Shown one piece after another: positions 20,868 through 29,204 of a stretch of DNA of 64,000 bases. This DNA comes from Frankia alni ACN14a (GTDB lineage: Bacteria > Actinomycetota > Actinomycetes > Frankiales > Frankiaceae), in NCBI RefSeq assembly GCF_000058485.1, contig NC_008278.1, forward strand, positions 5,388,962 through 5,452,961, read 5' to 3'. Position 1 is the first letter of the stretch; each line of letters starts with the position of its first letter. The notes beneath the pieces were generated by a model that saw nothing but the letters and a program-made list of their open reading frames with translations, had not been told where the DNA came from and did no database searches. A program made the translations under genes and the position numbers.

Positions 20868-22160
20868 ACTTAGGGAGATCGAGAGGATGGCTCCGTCGGG
20901 TGAGGCTGCATGTGCCCGAGTTGTCTGCCTTGCCTGAGACCGCCGATGGCGGGCAGAGAGTTCATTCGCGAACTTCGCCTGCGCGCTAAGCACAGCGCCC
21001 GGGCCGTCTGTTGACAAAGCCTTGATGATGGGCTTCGCGACGCCATGGAAAACAGTGAGTGCCTGGCGGCCAAAACTGATCCGGGTCCGGCGTCCCACAG
21101 CCTCGCCGTATGGGGTTCTGGTTGTCGGCGGACGCTCCAGCCGCGCAGTGTCAACCGACGGCCGACCGGCCAGATCGCCGCGCCAGGCATTCGGAGCCCA
21201 GCGGCGGGCAGCATTAGCGTCATCTGCGAGACCGGCGAGCCGCGCCCAGGAGACGCGGAGCGCTGCGGCCACCAGCACTTCAGATGGAAGATCGCTCAAC
21301 CGTGCATCTAGCGGACTTGCATCCGTCCGTATTCGCGCTGTATTGAAGCCGAGCACAGTCTGGTCAGGTGTCAGAAGATCCATGGGCGCCTCGTGGAGCC
21401 TGTCATCCCCCGAGAGTTCCAGCGCCCGGTACTGCACCGTGTCGCCTGCGGCGACGGTACTCACTGCCAGTCCGGACGGCCGTTGGCCATCGACGAGAAG
21501 GCTACCCAGTTGGCCTGTGGCCCTCGCGAGTTGCGGCACGGCGATGCTGGGATCGGATGTGCCCTTGCACTCAAGAACGTGCACGCGGAAATGGCGAGGA
21601 GACTTCGAGGGGTCGTTCGCGACGAGGAGGTAGTCCGGGTATCGATGTCCAGCACTCACCTCGATCTCCCTGCCTGCGACGCTGAGCGACCCCCAGCGCA
21701 GAGCAACGTCGATATCAACCGGGTCGACCAGGTTGAGCGCCCTCGGGCTGGGGGCTGAGGCCTGTAGCCACCGTTCGGCGAGCAGGACACCGAAACCGAT
21801 GCCGAGATCCTCGGAGACATGGCGGCGCTGGGTCCCCACAATTTGCGCCCCCGTGTTACTGACTCGAAGCAACCCGTCGGAACTATCGCATTCAAAGAAC
21901 GCGTGGTAGCGGGCCAGCCCCCACAGCCGGTAAAGTTCGGCCGCGTCGTCGTGGGGACGTGGCCGCGTCGCGATAGCGAGCCTGTGAAGCGCCTCGGCGG
22001 GCCTCAGGTCGATGTGCTCCTTGATGCAGGCCACGGGCACGACCACATGCCCCTTCGGGAAGTCGCCGTGTCTCGTGACCAAGTTTACAAGATCGGCGTT
22101 ACTCTGGCCCTTAACCCTTGCCTTGGTCCGGATAGCTTCCACAGCCTCAGCGAGATCCAC
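20862..22160 (-). CDS. Putative PD-(D/E)xK nuclease-like protein
   Basis: An unrecognised 432-aa protein. Around residues 175-200 it shows YPDYLLVANDPSKS followed by a strand ending VLECKGTSD. This fits a PD-(D/E)xK nuclease core (Asp, then Glu-x-Lys) with the usual spacing and a preceding Gly/Ser-rich strand. The C-terminal third is basic (RHRRSQARQ). Start is GTG 22160, the first possible start after an in-frame stop; no strong ribosome site. The gene lies between two copies of an HTH-coding segment, in a setting full of defence genes, so an antiphage or restriction role is plausible but unproven. Confidence 0.55.
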   Translation of the reverse strand: MDLAEAVEAIRTKARVKGQSNADLVNLVTRHGDFPKGHVVVPVACIKEHIDLRPAEALHRLAIATRPRPHDDAAELYRLWGLARYHAFFECDSSDGLLRVSNTGAQIVGTQRRHVSEDLGIGFGVLLAERWLQASAPSPRALNLVDPVDIDVALRWGSLSVAGREIEVSAGHRYPDYLLVANDPSKSPRHFRVHVLECKGTSDPSIAVPQLARATGQLGSLLVDGQRPSGLAVSTVAAGDTVQYRALELSGDDRLHEAPMDLLTPDQTVLGFNTARIRTDASPLDARLSDLPSEVLVAAALRVSWARLAGLADDANAARRWAPNAWRGDLAGRPSVDTARLERPPTTRTPYGEAVGRRTRISFGRQALTVFHGVAKPIIKALSTDGPGAVLSAQAKFANELSARHRRSQARQTTRAHAASPDGAILSISLSS

Positions 22161-22491
22161 CTGTCGAGGATCGCAGCCTCCCCGATACGGCCGTCACCGG
22201 GATGTTCTGCGCTCCGGCCGACGGGCAGCCCGTGATGTCGCCGACGACGGAAGCACGTTCACGGTGCGCACGGCGAACCTCGATGCCGCTGCCGCTGGCG
22301 AGCGGCGATACCTTATACCAGCGAGAGCGAGCGCCTTCCCGCGCGGTCGCAGTATAGGGCCGCCCGACCGCGGCGTCCGGCGCGGCATGGGTGTGGATCG
22401 CGGACGACGGTGCGTTGTGGCCGCTGACCCCGTTCGCCTCCGCCCACCCGAGGACAAGGTGAACGTGCTCGCCTGCCTCCTCGGCGCGCAC
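22147..22491 (-). CDS. Possible small ORF upstream of the nuclease-like gene
   Basis: A 114-aa frame overlapping the start of the nuclease-like gene by 14 bp on the same strand. Its first half (GEHVHLVLGWAEANGVSG) looks protein-like; the second half is Arg/Ser-rich. No family recognised and no strong ribosome site. It may be spurious, but it is the only credible content of this stretch. Confidence 0.25.
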   Translation of the reverse strand: MRAEEAGEHVHLVLGWAEANGVSGHNAPSSAIHTHAAPDAAVGRPYTATAREGARSRWYKVSPLASGSGIEVRRAHRERASVVGDITGCPSAGAQNIPVTAVSGRLRSSTGGSR

Positions 22492-22495
22492 GTCT

Positions 22496-22795
22496 GTGCT
22501 GGACGGTCAGGCCGAGGGCGACTCGCCCGAGTCGATCCGGGTCGACCAGCCTATGGTGCCGCACATCCATGGTCCGGTCGAGGCGGGACCACGCCGAGAG
22601 GGATCGGGCGCACGGGAGCAGGACACGCTCCAGCGGGCACGTGCCGAGGACGTCCTGCACTGGCAGCAGCACCAGCGGCCGATCTCTGCCGAAACCCTTC
22701 GTAAGCGCCTCCACGTCGGTGCAGGTACCGCCCGCAAGCTCGTCACTCGGCTACGCGGCGACACACATATTACACTGAATAGCCGAGTGCCGTAG
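22496..22795 (+). CDS. Stand-alone HTH segment, paralogue of the SpdB-like tail
   Basis: The 99-aa frame from GTG 22496 ends with a near copy of the C-terminal domain of the gene at 20073. Both contain ARAEDVLHWQQHQRPISAET and LRKRL. The membrane domain is absent. It may be a short DNA-binding protein or the leftover of a second SpdB-like gene. The two copies flank the nuclease-like gene, as if it had inserted between or been captured by duplicated DNA. Confidence 0.45.
   Translation: MLDGQAEGDSPESIRVDQPMVPHIHGPVEAGPRREGSGAREQDTLQRARAEDVLHWQQHQRPISAETLRKRLHVGAGTARKLVTRLRGDTHITLNSRVP
22606..22790 (+). repeat. Direct repeat copy 2 of an HTH-coding segment
   Basis: About 185 bp resembling 20663-20855 at roughly 80% by eye, in the same orientation, beginning with gggcgcacgggagcaggac in both copies. 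The copies bracket 20862-22600. Confidence 0.7.
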
Positions 22796-22904
22796 ATAAG
22801 CACCCCGTAGCTCACGCCATCCGATAGTCAAGAAGGGGAGGGCGTAGACCCTGAGATCATCCACTGACTCCTTCCAGTCAAATAAGGCTGCCAGTAAATG
22901 CACC

Positions 22905-23981
22905 CTACCGATTTTCCCAATCTTGCAAGTAGCTCGTAACCGTGGGCGCGTTCTTCGCGAGGGCACTGCGCCAATTCAGAAGTCCGTCGTTTTGCAAACG
23001 ACCGACGATAATAATTGGGTGTACACCAAGTTTCTTGGCGACCGCCGTTAGCCAGGTCCGACCTACGCGTTCTGGAATGGCGGGGATCGGGCTGGGTAGC
23101 ACCCATTTCGCGGCGAGCTCATTGGCATCTTTTTCCTGATGCCTGCCGTTGCCGTTTTCCTCGTCTAGGATCACAGTGTCGGTGATGTGGTCAAGTACGA
23201 CATGCGCCACCTCATGCAAGATGGTGAAGAGCACCTTATCAAGCCGTTGACCGCGACCAGAAATTCCGATTACGGGCGTCCCGCCCATACTGAACGCGGC
23301 CCCGTCAATCTTACTGGAAGGGAATGCCTCCACATAGACTAGCCGAACACCAACATCCGCAAATCTCCCTGGCAAGTCGGCGAAAGCTTGTGGATTTTGC
23401 AGGTCGCGGCTCAACCGTTCAGCCAACCCTCGCAGTCGGATTGGAGAATAGACTGAAACCGTCTGGCTCTCTGCTTGCCGTCGCACGCAGGCTAGCCACG
23501 TTAGCTGGGTAGACGACGCCTGATCGCCAAGATTGCTTCGCCGCGCGGCCATCGGGAGTTTAGGTTGCTCCCCAATGTGGTCTATATTGAGTAGCCGGCA
23601 TAGTTGGTCCGCCTGCCCACCGAGCGTAGTCGCAGTGACTATCCCACGTTTGCGTAGGACGGCAAGGGGTGCGAGCTCCGTCAGACGGGCCCGTAGCCTC
23701 ACGTCGTCCAATTTCCTGCGGGCGCCCTCATCCTGTTCTTGTCGCCACAGGTGATATTGGTCTTGGTACCTCAGCCAGTATTCGGGACTTGTGCCGAGCG
23801 CCGCCGAGATCTGGGCTGCCGACTCTCGCGTGATCTCCTTCTTACCAGAAATGATCTCCGAGACCACCTGTGCGGGTCGGCCGATGATCTCGGCAAATTC
23901 CGCCTGGGACCACCCCCGCGCGTCCAGTTCCTCTAGGAGGTGCTCACCCACCGGGAAGGCTTCCGCAGGTCCGGTATTCAT
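22905..23981 (-). CDS. higA: HigA-type antitoxin fused to ImmA/IrrE metallopeptidase
   Basis: Antitoxin half of a HigBA module. Residues ~10-65 form an XRE/HigA helix-turn-helix (WSQAEFAEIIGRPAQVVSEI). Residues ~200-300 carry an ImmA/IrrE-type zinc peptidase domain with ILHEVAHVVLDH and a downstream EKDANELAAKW helix that could supply the third ligand. Length (358 aa) fits the long HigA/COG3093-COG2856 type. ATG 23981 overlaps the higB stop by 4 bp. The HTH probably represses the shared promoter near 24304-24331. The peptidase may respond to stress by cleaving a repressor or the toxin complex; that is inference from the family. Confidence 0.85.
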   Translation of the reverse strand: MNTGPAEAFPVGEHLLEELDARGWSQAEFAEIIGRPAQVVSEIISGKKEITRESAAQISAALGTSPEYWLRYQDQYHLWRQEQDEGARRKLDDVRLRARLTELAPLAVLRKRGIVTATTLGGQADQLCRLLNIDHIGEQPKLPMAARRSNLGDQASSTQLTWLACVRRQAESQTVSVYSPIRLRGLAERLSRDLQNPQAFADLPGRFADVGVRLVYVEAFPSSKIDGAAFSMGGTPVIGISGRGQRLDKVLFTILHEVAHVVLDHITDTVILDEENGNGRHQEKDANELAAKWVLPSPIPAIPERVGRTWLTAVAKKLGVHPIIIVGRLQNDGLLNWRSALAKNAPTVTSYLQDWENR

Positions 23982-24292
23982 GACGCTGCCTCCCGCATGC
24001 TGGACCCGACGATGGCCACCACCGTCACCTGGTCTGTCTTGGAGTCATCGAAGGTCAACAACAACCTCGACCCGTTTACCAACCGAATCGAGCAACGCGT
24101 CCCGTCACGACCGTTCTCAGCTCTCAGGTCTAAGGACGCGACCTGCCGCAGATCTTCACGGTCCCTCGCGGCGAACAGCGACTGGAGCTTTTGGCGGTAG
24201 GACCTGACGAGGTCCGGCTCCCACTCGATCGGCCGGAACGCAGCATCTACGGCGAGGCGCCGAAGCCCCTCGTTGTCGTAGATCAGCAGCAT
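23978..24292 (-). CDS. higB: HigB-like RelE/ParE-family toxin
   Basis: A 104-aa protein in the toxin-first order typical of higBA. The sequence MLLIYDNEGLRRLAVD, with YRQKLQSLFAARDREDLRQV and a final DDSKTDQVTVVAIV, fits the RelE-fold killer-protein family that cleaves mRNA on the ribosome. ATG 24292 has GGAGGC just upstream; GTG 24304 would precede that site. Divergent from the Ubl cassette. Confidence 0.75.
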   Translation of the reverse strand: MLLIYDNEGLRRLAVDAAFRPIEWEPDLVRSYRQKLQSLFAARDREDLRQVASLDLRAENGRDGTRCSIRLVNGSRLLLTFDDSKTDQVTVVAIVGSSMREAAS

Positions 24293-24303
24293 GCCCGCCT
24301 CCA

Positions 24304-24331
24304 CCTATCACCCCGGGGCTGACGACGTCAA
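24304..24331 (-). promoter_or_regulatory. Candidate higBA promoter
   Basis: The minus strand reads TTGACG (24331-24326), a 16-bp spacer, then GATAGG (24309-24304), 11 nt before the higB ATG. Reasonable -35 and -10 elements; HigA autoregulation would act here. Confidence 0.4.
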
Positions 24332-24399
24332 CACAGATCACAGCGACCATACCGGCCTGCGGCGGCTCCCCGGCTCCGATCGCAGCCAGGATGGTCGTG

Positions 24400-24432
24400 T
24401 ACTGTCAATGTCGAGTTCACCCCATGGGTGAA
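24400..24432 (+). promoter_or_regulatory. Candidate promoter and operator of the Ubl cassette
   Basis: TACTGT at 24400-24405 could be a -10. It is followed by an inverted repeat with perfect 7-bp arms, TTCACCC-CAT-GGGTGAA, at 24416-24432, where a repressor would block early transcription. It lies in the 236-bp gap between divergent higB and the Ubl gene. The regulator is unknown. Confidence 0.35.
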
Positions 24433-24528
24433 GGACAGAAGACGGCTACCCGACCACCCCACCTGGGGAGTGTGACGGGCGGGCGTCGTGATGGGTGTCG
24501 GAGCCGGCGCCCAGAGAGGAGAGGCAGG

Positions 24529-24801
24529 ATGGCCAGCGCAGCGGAGGTGGAGGCGGAGCTCGCCCGTCGTCCCTCGGGTATCCCGGTGACGGTCAACGGC
24601 CAGCGGGTCGACCTCCCGGACCGGGAGGTCACCGGACTGGAGATCAAAAAGGCGGCGGTCCAGCAGGGCGTCGCGATCGAGGTCGGCTTCCAGTTGTCGG
24701 TCCGGGAGGGCCAGCGCTACCGGGTCATCGGCGATGGCGACCCAATCCGGGTTCACCCGAAGCAGGAGTTCATCGCGGTCGCGCCGGACGACAACTCGTG
24801 A
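24529..24801 (+). CDS. Ubiquitin-like protein (multi-ubiquitin family type)
   Basis: The 90-aa product looks like one beta-grasp domain of the bacterial multi-ubiquitin family: VTVNGQRVDLPDREVTGLEI then KKAAVQQGV, and YRVIGDGDPIRV before the last strand QEFIAVAP. The C-terminus is APDDNS, with no Gly-Gly and no tail to be trimmed. ATG 24529 follows a purine-rich AGAGGAGAGGCAGG site. Its stop overlaps the E2-like GTG start by 4 bp, the first link of a three-gene cassette. It probably serves as the conjugated or bound modifier of the neighbouring JAB-E1 and E2-like proteins. Confidence 0.75.
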   Translation: MASAAEVEAELARRPSGIPVTVNGQRVDLPDREVTGLEIKKAAVQQGVAIEVGFQLSVREGQRYRVIGDGDPIRVHPKQEFIAVAPDDNS

Positions 24802-25184
24802 CCGCGCTCTCCGCGGCCGTCGCGGAGGCCATCGACGCTGTCCGGGAGCAGTTCGCCGACACCGCGGTGGACGTCGTCCCGGACGGCGCCGGCGGCGCCT
24901 ACATCGTCGTCGAAAGCATCGATGTGGCCCCGCTCTACGACCCGCCGACGACGTGGCTCGGTTTCCACCTCAACGCCACCTACCCCGCGTCCGACGTCTA
25001 CCCGCACTACACCGGCCTGCTCACCAGGACCGACGGCCAGCCACTCGGCTCTGCGATCCAGAGCGTCACCTGGCGGGATCGGCCGGCGCTTCAGCTCTCC
25101 CGCAGTTCCAAACGCTGGAATCCCGCCGTCGACAACGCGGCGCTCAAGGCCCAGAAGGTCCTGACATGGCTGACCTCTCAGTGA
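24798..25184 (+). CDS. E2-like (UBC-fold, Prok-E2_E type) protein without cysteine
   Basis: The 128-aa product between Ubl and JAB-E1 genes resembles the prokaryotic E2 family E: WLGFHLNATYPASDVYPHYTG in the position of the UBC core, then LQLSRSSKRWNPAVDNAALK and a final KVLTWL helix. It contains no cysteine at all, so it cannot form the thioester of a classical E2. It may bind the Ubl or substrate non-covalently. GTG start within the Ubl stop; a 19-bp overlap with the next gene shows tight coupling. Confidence 0.65.
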   Translation: MTALSAAVAEAIDAVREQFADTAVDVVPDGAGGAYIVVESIDVAPLYDPPTTWLGFHLNATYPASDVYPHYTGLLTRTDGQPLGSAIQSVTWRDRPALQLSRSSKRWNPAVDNAALKAQKVLTWLTSQ

Positions 25185-26596
25185 ACCCGCCGGCCACCGG
25201 CTGGAGCCTGACCATCCCGATCAGGCTCTGGACGATGCTGGCCGACCACCTGTTCTCCGACGGCGACGAGCACGGAGCCGTCATCCTCGCCGGCTACACG
25301 GACGGCCCCCGCGGCACCCGGCTGTTGGCCCGCGACGTCATACTTGCCGCCGACGGCACCGACTTCGTCGACGGCACGACCGGCTACCGGGCGCTCGACG
25401 CGACGTTCGTCCGCGACCAGGCCCTCCGCGCCCGCGACGAGAAGCTCGCCTACCTCGCCGTCCACAACCACTCCGACATCCTCCAGCCCGGAGCTGTCGC
25501 GTTCTCGACGATCGACATAGCCAGCCATGAACGCGGATACCCAGCCCTGCGGCAGATCACCGGCCAGATCGTCGGTGGGCTCGTCCTCACCCCCCGAGCC
25601 GCCGCCGGCGACCTTTGGCTCCCCGACGGCACCCGCGCTGTCCTCGCCGAGACCGTCGTTCCGGGAAACAACATCATCCGGCTCCGCCCGCGGCCGGCAC
25701 CCACACCTGGCACCGCCCCACGGTGGGATCGGCAGGCGCTGCTGTTCGGCACGGCAGGGCAGCAGACCTTCGCCAGGATGCGCGTCGCGGTCGTCGGCCT
25801 CGGCGGAGCGGGGAGCATCATCACCGAACTCCTCGCCCGCCTCGGCGTCGGTGAACTCGTCCTGATCGACGGCGACCGGGTCGAAGTCACCAACCTGCCG
25901 AGGCTTCTCGCCGCCGAACCGGACGACGTCGGCGAACTCAAGGTCGATGTCGCCGCGCGCAACGCGCGCCGAGCCAACTCCGCCATCCAGATCACGGCCA
26001 TCGCCGAACGTGTCGAGCATCCCGACGCCCGCGACGCGCTGACCACCTGCGACTGGATCTTTCTGGCTGCGGACAGTCACTCCGCCCGGCACTGGGTCAA
26101 CCTCACCGTCCACCGGTACCTGATCCCCGCCAGCCAGGTAGGCGTCAAGATCCCGGTGGGTCCGGACGGCGAGATCGGTGAGATCCACGCCGCGGCTCGC
26201 TTGCTGCTGCCTGCCGAAGGCTGTCTGTGGTGCAACGGGCTGATCGACTCGACCCAGCTCGCGATCGATATGCACTCCGCAGCCGACCGGCGCAACGCGC
26301 AGTACGTCCCAGACGTCCCGGCCGCGAGTGTCATCGCGCTGAACGCGCTGCCCACCGCCGAGGCCGTCAACCACTTCATGCTCGCCGCCGTCCGCCTCCA
26401 CGACGACCCCACCGACAGTGCCTCGGTCCTGCACCACCCGCGAGGGCGCGATCGTGCGCTCCAGGACAGCCGACAAGATCCCGACTGCCCTTGGTGCACC
26501 AGGGCCGGCGGCCTCGCACGCGGCGCCGGTGACGTAGCGGAGGGCGCTGCCCGGCTTGTCGGCGTGCCCCGTGTACAAGCCCAAGATGGCTTGTGA
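25166..26596 (+). CDS. JAB deubiquitinase-like and ThiF/E1-like fusion protein
   Basis: 476 aa. Residues ~15-160 form a JAB/JAMM metallopeptidase: VHNHSDILQPGAVAFSTID carries HxH and SxxD, with about four residues more between them than the canonical HxH-x7-SxxD. Residues ~195-470 are a ThiF/MoeB/E1 adenylyltransferase: VVGLGGAGSIITELLARLGV, LVLIDGDRVEVTNLPR and AADSHSARHW. A zinc site is formed by CLWC (near 353) and CPWC (near 440). Apart from these only one other Cys (TTCDW) is seen, so a transthiolation Cys is doubtful. One protein would thus both activate and remove the Ubl. Confidence 0.85.
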   Translation: MADLSVNPPATGWSLTIPIRLWTMLADHLFSDGDEHGAVILAGYTDGPRGTRLLARDVILAADGTDFVDGTTGYRALDATFVRDQALRARDEKLAYLAVHNHSDILQPGAVAFSTIDIASHERGYPALRQITGQIVGGLVLTPRAAAGDLWLPDGTRAVLAETVVPGNNIIRLRPRPAPTPGTAPRWDRQALLFGTAGQQTFARMRVAVVGLGGAGSIITELLARLGVGELVLIDGDRVEVTNLPRLLAAEPDDVGELKVDVAARNARRANSAIQITAIAERVEHPDARDALTTCDWIFLAADSHSARHWVNLTVHRYLIPASQVGVKIPVGPDGEIGEIHAAARLLLPAEGCLWCNGLIDSTQLAIDMHSAADRRNAQYVPDVPAASVIALNALPTAEAVNHFMLAAVRLHDDPTDSASVLHHPRGRDRALQDSRQDPDCPWCTRAGGLARGAGDVAEGAARLVGVPRVQAQDGL

Positions 26597-26694
26597 CGAT
26601 CTTCTGACCGGATGCGCGACGGCCGACCGATCCGGCAGACCACGTGATGGCATGCGTCCGTTCCGGGGGTTCAGGGCCGTGGGTGGCAGGCTGT

Positions 26695-26706
26695 CCGACA
26701 TGTCGG
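26695..26706. promoter_or_regulatory. 12-bp palindrome upstream of hsdM
   Basis: CCGACATGTCGG is a perfect palindrome about 80 bp before the hsdM start, in the 187-bp gap after the Ubl cassette. It may be an operator, but a palindrome of this length can occur by chance. Confidence 0.25.
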
Positions 26707-26783
26707 GGCTGCGGCTAGCCTTGCCGGCAGGGGCGACCCGTGCACGGCCGGCCGGCGGTTGGATCTGAGACGAGCAGGGGGAC

Positions 26784-29204
26784 ATGTTGGGGCGCAAGCT
26801 GACGTTGCCGCAGCTGGAACGGCATCTGTACGCGGCGGCGGACATCCTTCGCGGCAAGATGGATGCCTCGGAGTTCAAGGAATACATCTTCGGGATGCTG
26901 TTCCTCAAGCGCGCGTCCGACGAGTTTGAGGTCGCCGAGGAGCGGGTCATCGCCCAGCTCATCGCTGAAGGGCGCAGCCGCGCGGACGCCGAGCAGCGGG
27001 CCACCGCCCGAGCACGGTACAGGGACACCCTCTACGTCCCGGAGGAGGCCCGGTGGGCTCGGTTGCGGGACCAGGTACACCACAACGTCGGCGACGAGCT
27101 GAACAAGGCGCTTCTTGCGTTGGAGGAGTGCAACAACACGGCGCTCGAAGGTGTCGTCCAACACATAGACTTCACCCGGACGGTCGGCCAGTCACGCATC
27201 CCGGACCGCAAGCTACGTGATCTGATCGCGCACTTCAATACGGTCAGGCTGCGGAATGAGGACTTCGAGTTTCCCGATCTTCTGGGTGCCGCGTATGAGT
27301 ATCTGATCGGGGAGTTCGCTGACTCGGCCGGTAAAAAGGGCGGTGAGTTCTACACTCCGCGGGCGGTCGTGCGGATGATGGTCGCCCTCGTCGACCCGAA
27401 GCCGAAAATGGAGATCTACGACCCATGCTCCGGCTCGGCCGGCATGCTGATCCTCGCCCGGGACTGGGTCGCCGAGCACGGCGGTGACCCGCGGGACCTA
27501 CGGCTGGCCGGCCAGGAGTACAACGGCGGCGTCTGGTCGATCTCGAAGATGAACCTGCTGCTCCACGGCATCCCCGACGCGGACATCAGGAACGGGGACA
27601 CCCTCGCCGAGCCGATGCACGTCTCCGGCGGAGAGTTGGAGCGGTTCGACCGGGTGCTGTCGAACCCGCCGTTCTCCCTGAATTACAGCCGGGAGGGGAT
27701 GGAGCGGGAGAACCGGTTCCGGTGGGGCTGGGCTCCCGAGGGTGGCAAGAAGGCTGACCTGATGTTCGTCCAGCACATGGTCGCGGTGCTGCGCGCGAAC
27801 GGCGTCGCCGCGACAGTCATGCCGCACGGCGTGCTGTTCCGCGGTGGCACCGAGCGCGACATCCGCACCGCCCTCCTCAACGACGACGTCATCGAAGCTG
27901 TGATCGGGCTGGCACCGAACCTGTTCTACGGGACGGGCATCCCCGCCTGCGTGCTGGTGCTGCGGGCGCCAGGGGCGAAGCCGGCCGAGCGCGCCGGCAA
28001 GGTGCTGTTCATCAACGCGGACGCAGAGTTTCGTGCCGGCCGGGCACAGAACTACCTCATGCCGGAACACGTCGAAAAGATCGTCGCGGCATACCGCGAG
28101 TTCACCGACATTCCCGGCTACGCGAAGGTCGTCACCCGGGACGAGCTGCGCGCGGGCGGTGACAACCTAAACATCCGCCGGTATGCCGACAACGCGCCGC
28201 CCCCCGAGCCGCAGGACGTCCGCGCCCACCTGCACGGCGGAGTGCCGCGTGCCGAGGTCACGGCGAAGGCCAACTTGTTCGCCGCGCATGGGTTCGACCC
28301 CGGCGCGGTGTTCGTCGACCGGGATGCCAACTACCTCAACTTCGCCGACGTGACGAGAGACGACCTTCGGCGGCTCGTCGAGGAGCACCCAGGGGTGCTC
28401 ACCCGGGAACGCGAGGCAGCGGAAGCGCTCTCCGCCTGGTGGGAGCGCAACCGCGAGGTCTTCGACAGGCTGGCAGCGGCGCGCGGGCTACGCACCACAC
28501 GAACAGCCCTGCTGGCAAGTTTCTCCGCGGCGCTGACCCCCATAGGCCTGCTCGACCGCTTCCAAGTCGCCGGCGTGTTCGTCCGCTGGTGGGACGCCGT
28601 CCAGTTCGACCTGCGCACCCTCGCCGCGAACGGCTACAACGGAGTGCTCGACGGCTGGGTGACCACCATCATCACCGCCGCCGAGGACTCGAAGTCGAAG
28701 TCCGACCCATTCGACCACCGGCTGGTCCGGGCGCTCCTCACCGACTTTCTCGGCGAGCTAGCCGAGGTAGAGGCCCAGCGCGCGGAACTCGATGCCAAGA
28801 TTAAGGCAGGTACGGCCCCGGCGAACGACGGCGAAGAGGAGGATGCCGGCGAGGAGAGCGCCGATATCGAACGACTCTCCCCCGCGGAGCTAGCTTCCTC
28901 GAAGCGGGAGCTGACCGCGGTGAAGCGGCGACATCGCGAGCTGACCCGTGAGGTAGTCACTCGGCTGGAGAAGGCCCGCGCCGAGCTGACCACCGCCGAG
29001 GTCCAAGACCTAGTGCTCCGTCTCTTCCTTGAGACCCTCGCCGAGCATTTGAACGGACGTGTCGCAATCCATCTCCGCCAGGTGGCCATAGCTGTAGAGA
29101 ATTGGTGGGATAAGTACGCGGTCTCCCTGCGTGAGCTCGAATATGTCCGCGCCGCTGCAACAGCACAGCTCGCCGACTATCTCAAGGATCTCGAATATGA
29201 GTAA
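26784..29204 (+). CDS. hsdM: Type I restriction-modification methyltransferase subunit
   Basis: N6-adenine methyltransferase subunit of a type I RM complex. The 806-aa product has the N-terminal HsdM helical domain ([20 protein letters not shown]), SAM motif [13 protein letters not shown] near residue 213 and catalytic NPPF near residue 293. The C-terminal ~300 residues extend beyond the usual ~500-550 aa, with an acidic linker ([11 protein letters not shown]) and helices that probably contact HsdS. ATG 26784 follows AGGGGG by 3 nt. It overlaps hsdS by 8 bp. Confidence 0.95.
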   Translation: MLGRKLTLPQLERHLYAAADILRGKMDASEFKEYIFGMLFLKRASDEFEVAEERVIAQLIAEGRSRADAEQRATARARYRDTLYVPEEARWARLRDQVHHNVGDELNKALLALEECNNTALEGVVQHIDFTRTVGQSRIPDRKLRDLIAHFNTVRLRNEDFEFPDLLGAAYEYLIGEFADSAGKKGGEFYTPRAVVRMMVALVDPKPKMEIYDPCSGSAGMLILARDWVAEHGGDPRDLRLAGQEYNGGVWSISKMNLLLHGIPDADIRNGDTLAEPMHVSGGELERFDRVLSNPPFSLNYSREGMERENRFRWGWAPEGGKKADLMFVQHMVAVLRANGVAATVMPHGVLFRGGTERDIRTALLNDDVIEAVIGLAPNLFYGTGIPACVLVLRAPGAKPAERAGKVLFINADAEFRAGRAQNYLMPEHVEKIVAAYREFTDIPGYAKVVTRDELRAGGDNLNIRRYADNAPPPEPQDVRAHLHGGVPRAEVTAKANLFAAHGFDPGAVFVDRDANYLNFADVTRDDLRRLVEEHPGVLTREREAAEALSAWWERNREVFDRLAAARGLRTTRTALLASFSAALTPIGLLDRFQVAGVFVRWWDAVQFDLRTLAANGYNGVLDGWVTTIITAAEDSKSKSDPFDHRLVRALLTDFLGELAEVEAQRAELDAKIKAGTAPANDGEEEDAGEESADIERLSPAELASSKRELTAVKRRHRELTREVVTRLEKARAELTTAEVQDLVLRLFLETLAEHLNGRVAIHLRQVAIAVENWWDKYAVSLRELEYVRAAATAQLADYLKDLEYE

